Shown here piece after piece: positions 22,423-23,765 of a DNA stretch of 23,765 nt. The translations under genes were made by a program, and so were the position numbers. Every line of letters starts with the position of its first letter. The stretch's first letter is position 1. This DNA is from JBBKWG01 sp037968835 (lineage in GTDB: Bacteria > Pseudomonadota > Alphaproteobacteria > Rhodobacterales > Rhodobacteraceae), in assembly GCA_037968835.1 (NCBI GenBank), contig JBBKWG010000263.1, positions 1 to 23,765 of the forward strand. Reading direction: 5' to 3'. The notes below the pieces were generated by a model, which was not told the DNA's origin, did no database searches, and saw nothing but the letters and a program-made list of their open reading frames with translations.

Positions 22423-23765
22423 TCCGCCACGCTCCTGATCTCGGCTTTGCGTCTGGCTTCGTCTTTTTCCTCGGGCGTGATCTGACGGGTGTTTTCATAG
22501 GGCGACATCGCGTTCAGTCGCTCGGCAAATGCCGCCAGTTCCGCCGTCAGTCGACGGTTTTCGGTTGGCCCGGCCCAGATCGTCAGTATCCGGTCGCGCG
22601 GCACGCGGTCGCGAAGATAGGGGTCGCGTTCACGGGCAAAGCGCGCCTTGGTCCAGGCTGCGCCCTGTCGGTTGAAACAATCGCGTTCGGCGCATCCGGC
22701 GATGCAGACGCCATCAGAAAGTCCGCGGCTGATGATGAAGTCGATCAAGGACGGCGGTGCCATCGCGACGCAGGGCAGAATGACCCGCCCGGCGGTCGGC
22801 AGGTCGCCGGCCCCGTGTGCGCAAGCCAGGGTCAGCACCCTGTTGTTGCCGCTCAGTGTCTCGGAAGCATCGACCACGTCGGCGCGCAGTCGCGCCAGCG
22901 AATACTCCGGCAGGTCGATCCCGGTTATCAAATCCCCCGAGCGTCTGAACGGTGACGAGGAGGGACACGACCCCATGCAAATGCCACAGGCAACGCACCG
23001 GTCCTCGTCCACCGCAACCTCGAAACGGAACGGCGCGCCGTCACTGCGTGGCTCAAGCGTGATGGCCGTATAGGGGCAGTCGGCAACGCAGCGCGCACAG
23101 CCGTTGCAGAAATCCAGAAACACCTGCGCGGCGGGGTCGTCGGCTTTCGAGGGCAACCAGGGCATGCCCGCGATCAGCAACGTGAACAGGACCGCACCGC
23201 CCCAGATCACTCCCGACGGAACCGATTCAATCACCGGGTATAGGCCAAGATAGAACCAGTCCAACCCGACGGACTGGGGAACCCGTGCCAGATCCGCCTG
23301 ACCCTGAAGCGGTGCGGGAAAGATCAGCGATCCGGCGACCAATCCCAGCACCGTAATGATTGCCAGACCCCGCGGCGGACGCGTTCGCGGTTCGGAAATG
23401 CGCTGGATGTGGATCCACATCAAAAGCAGGAGCAAAAGCGGGATGGCGATGTGGAGAAAGACCATCAACGTAAAGAACCGACCGGAAAGCATGTCGGGGC
23501 TGAGAAAATTCCGCGCGATCGGTTCGCCGAAGATGCCAAGCGTATCCAGCAATTCGGTGGTGTTGATGGCCACGTATTGCGCCAGTTGATCCCACACCAG
23601 CCAGTAACCCGTGATCCCGGACAGGTAGACGAACCAGATCACCGGAACGCCTGTCAGCCACGAAAACCAACGCGCCCCGCGGTAACGGTCCATTGCGAAT
23701 TCGCGAACCAGATGGGTGAACATCACGACGATCATCAAATCCGATGCATAGCGGTGCAGGCTGCG
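22419..23765 (-). CDS. Cytochrome b - two [4Fe-4S] - MvhD fusion protein (5' end outside window)
   Basis: 448 residues are visible; the frame is open at the right edge, so the N-terminus is missing. Counting from the edge, H4/H18 and H105/H119 are two H-x13-H pairs, the bis-histidine ligands of two b hemes in bc-complex cytochrome b. GITGYWLVWDQ is also typical. A helix region with VGLDWFYLGLYPVIESVP (about 166-183) resembles the PEWY region of the cytochrome b C-terminal half. Cys220/223/226/230 and 257/260/263/267 form two CxxCxxCxxxCP [4Fe-4S] sites. The C-terminus (about 308-400) resembles MvhD, the [2Fe-2S] hydrogenase delta subunit (LPCVAMAP, VCIAGCAERDCFNRQGA). The fusion could pass electrons between a quinone pool and a cytoplasmic partner; direction and partner are unknown. 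Confidence 0.88.
   Translation of the reverse strand, partial: RSLHRYASDLMIVVMFTHLVREFAMDRYRGARWFSWLTGVPVIWFVYLSGITGYWLVWDQLAQYVAINTTELLDTLGIFGEPIARNFLSPDMLSGRFFTLMVFLHIAIPLLLLLLMWIHIQRISEPRTRPPRGLAIITVLGLVAGSLIFPAPLQGQADLARVPQSVGLDWFYLGLYPVIESVPSGVIWGGAVLFTLLIAGMPWLPSKADDPAAQVFLDFCNGCARCVADCPYTAITLEPRSDGAPFRFEVAVDEDRCVACGICMGSCPSSSPFRRSGDLITGIDLPEYSLARLRADVVDASETLSGNNRVLTLACAHGAGDLPTAGRVILPCVAMAPPSLIDFIISRGLSDGVCIAGCAERDCFNRQGAAWTKARFARERDPYLRDRVPRDRILTIWAGPTENRRLTAELAAFAERLNAMSPYENTRQITPEEKDEARRKAEIRSVAE

Noticed and set aside
1..23765. Mobile elements, attachment sites, CRISPR arrays, tRNA or rRNA genes.
   Set aside because: No transposase, integrase or recombinase motif, no spaced direct-repeat array, and no cloverleaf or rRNA-like stretch was seen on either strand by eye.

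Overview
The window looks like a piece of chromosome from an alphaproteobacterium, most likely Rhodobacterales (Roseobacter type). The grounds are inferential: high GC, two TRAP transporters, a Hut operon using the formylglutamate route, a mat (malonate) cluster, FCD-type GntR regulators, and tight start/stop overlaps. I see no rRNA, tRNA, CRISPR array, insertion sequence, integrase or phage gene.

Left part (19-9081, all +): one apparent operon, hutI-hutH-hutG-hutU, a flavin-reductase-family gene, then a complete TRAP transporter (dctP, dctQ, dctM). Four-base ATGA/GTGA overlaps join hutI/hutH, hutH/hutG, hutG/hutU, flavin reductase/dctP and dctQ/dctM. The Hut enzymes take histidine to glutamate via urocanate, imidazolonepropionate and N-formylglutamate. 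HutF, needed to make formylglutamate, is not in the window and probably lies to the left. The TRAP binding protein has a twin-arginine signal and resembles the TakP (2-oxo acid) branch.

Middle part (9100-15585): a full malonate-use module on the minus strand, matP-matQ-matM (TRAP uptake), matA (malonyl-CoA decarboxylase) and matB (malonyl-CoA synthetase), with a divergent GntR regulator (matR). The matR/matP gap holds the palindrome TTGTATACAA five bases from a good sigma-70 promoter facing matP. Both TRAP operons carry a perfect 10-bp hairpin just after the binding-protein gene and before dctQ. The two operons end tail to tail, 18 bases apart.

Right part (15629-23765) is more mixed. It holds an HxlR regulator with a C-terminal SCP2-like part, divergent from a DUF1330 gene. 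Next is an 860-residue STAND ATPase with an N-terminal DUF4062 (TIR-like) domain and C-terminal helical repeats. A GntR regulator is coupled to an AbrB-family membrane protein and has its own inverted-repeat operator. Last is a minus-strand operon entering from the right edge: a cytochrome b - 2x[4Fe-4S] - MvhD fusion (N-terminus cut off by the window), a coupled membrane-anchored protein of unknown function, and a bacteriohemerythrin.

The least ordinary items are the cytochrome b/ferredoxin/MvhD fusion operon, the DUF4062-STAND protein, and the TRAP transporter plus flavin reductase built into a hut operon.
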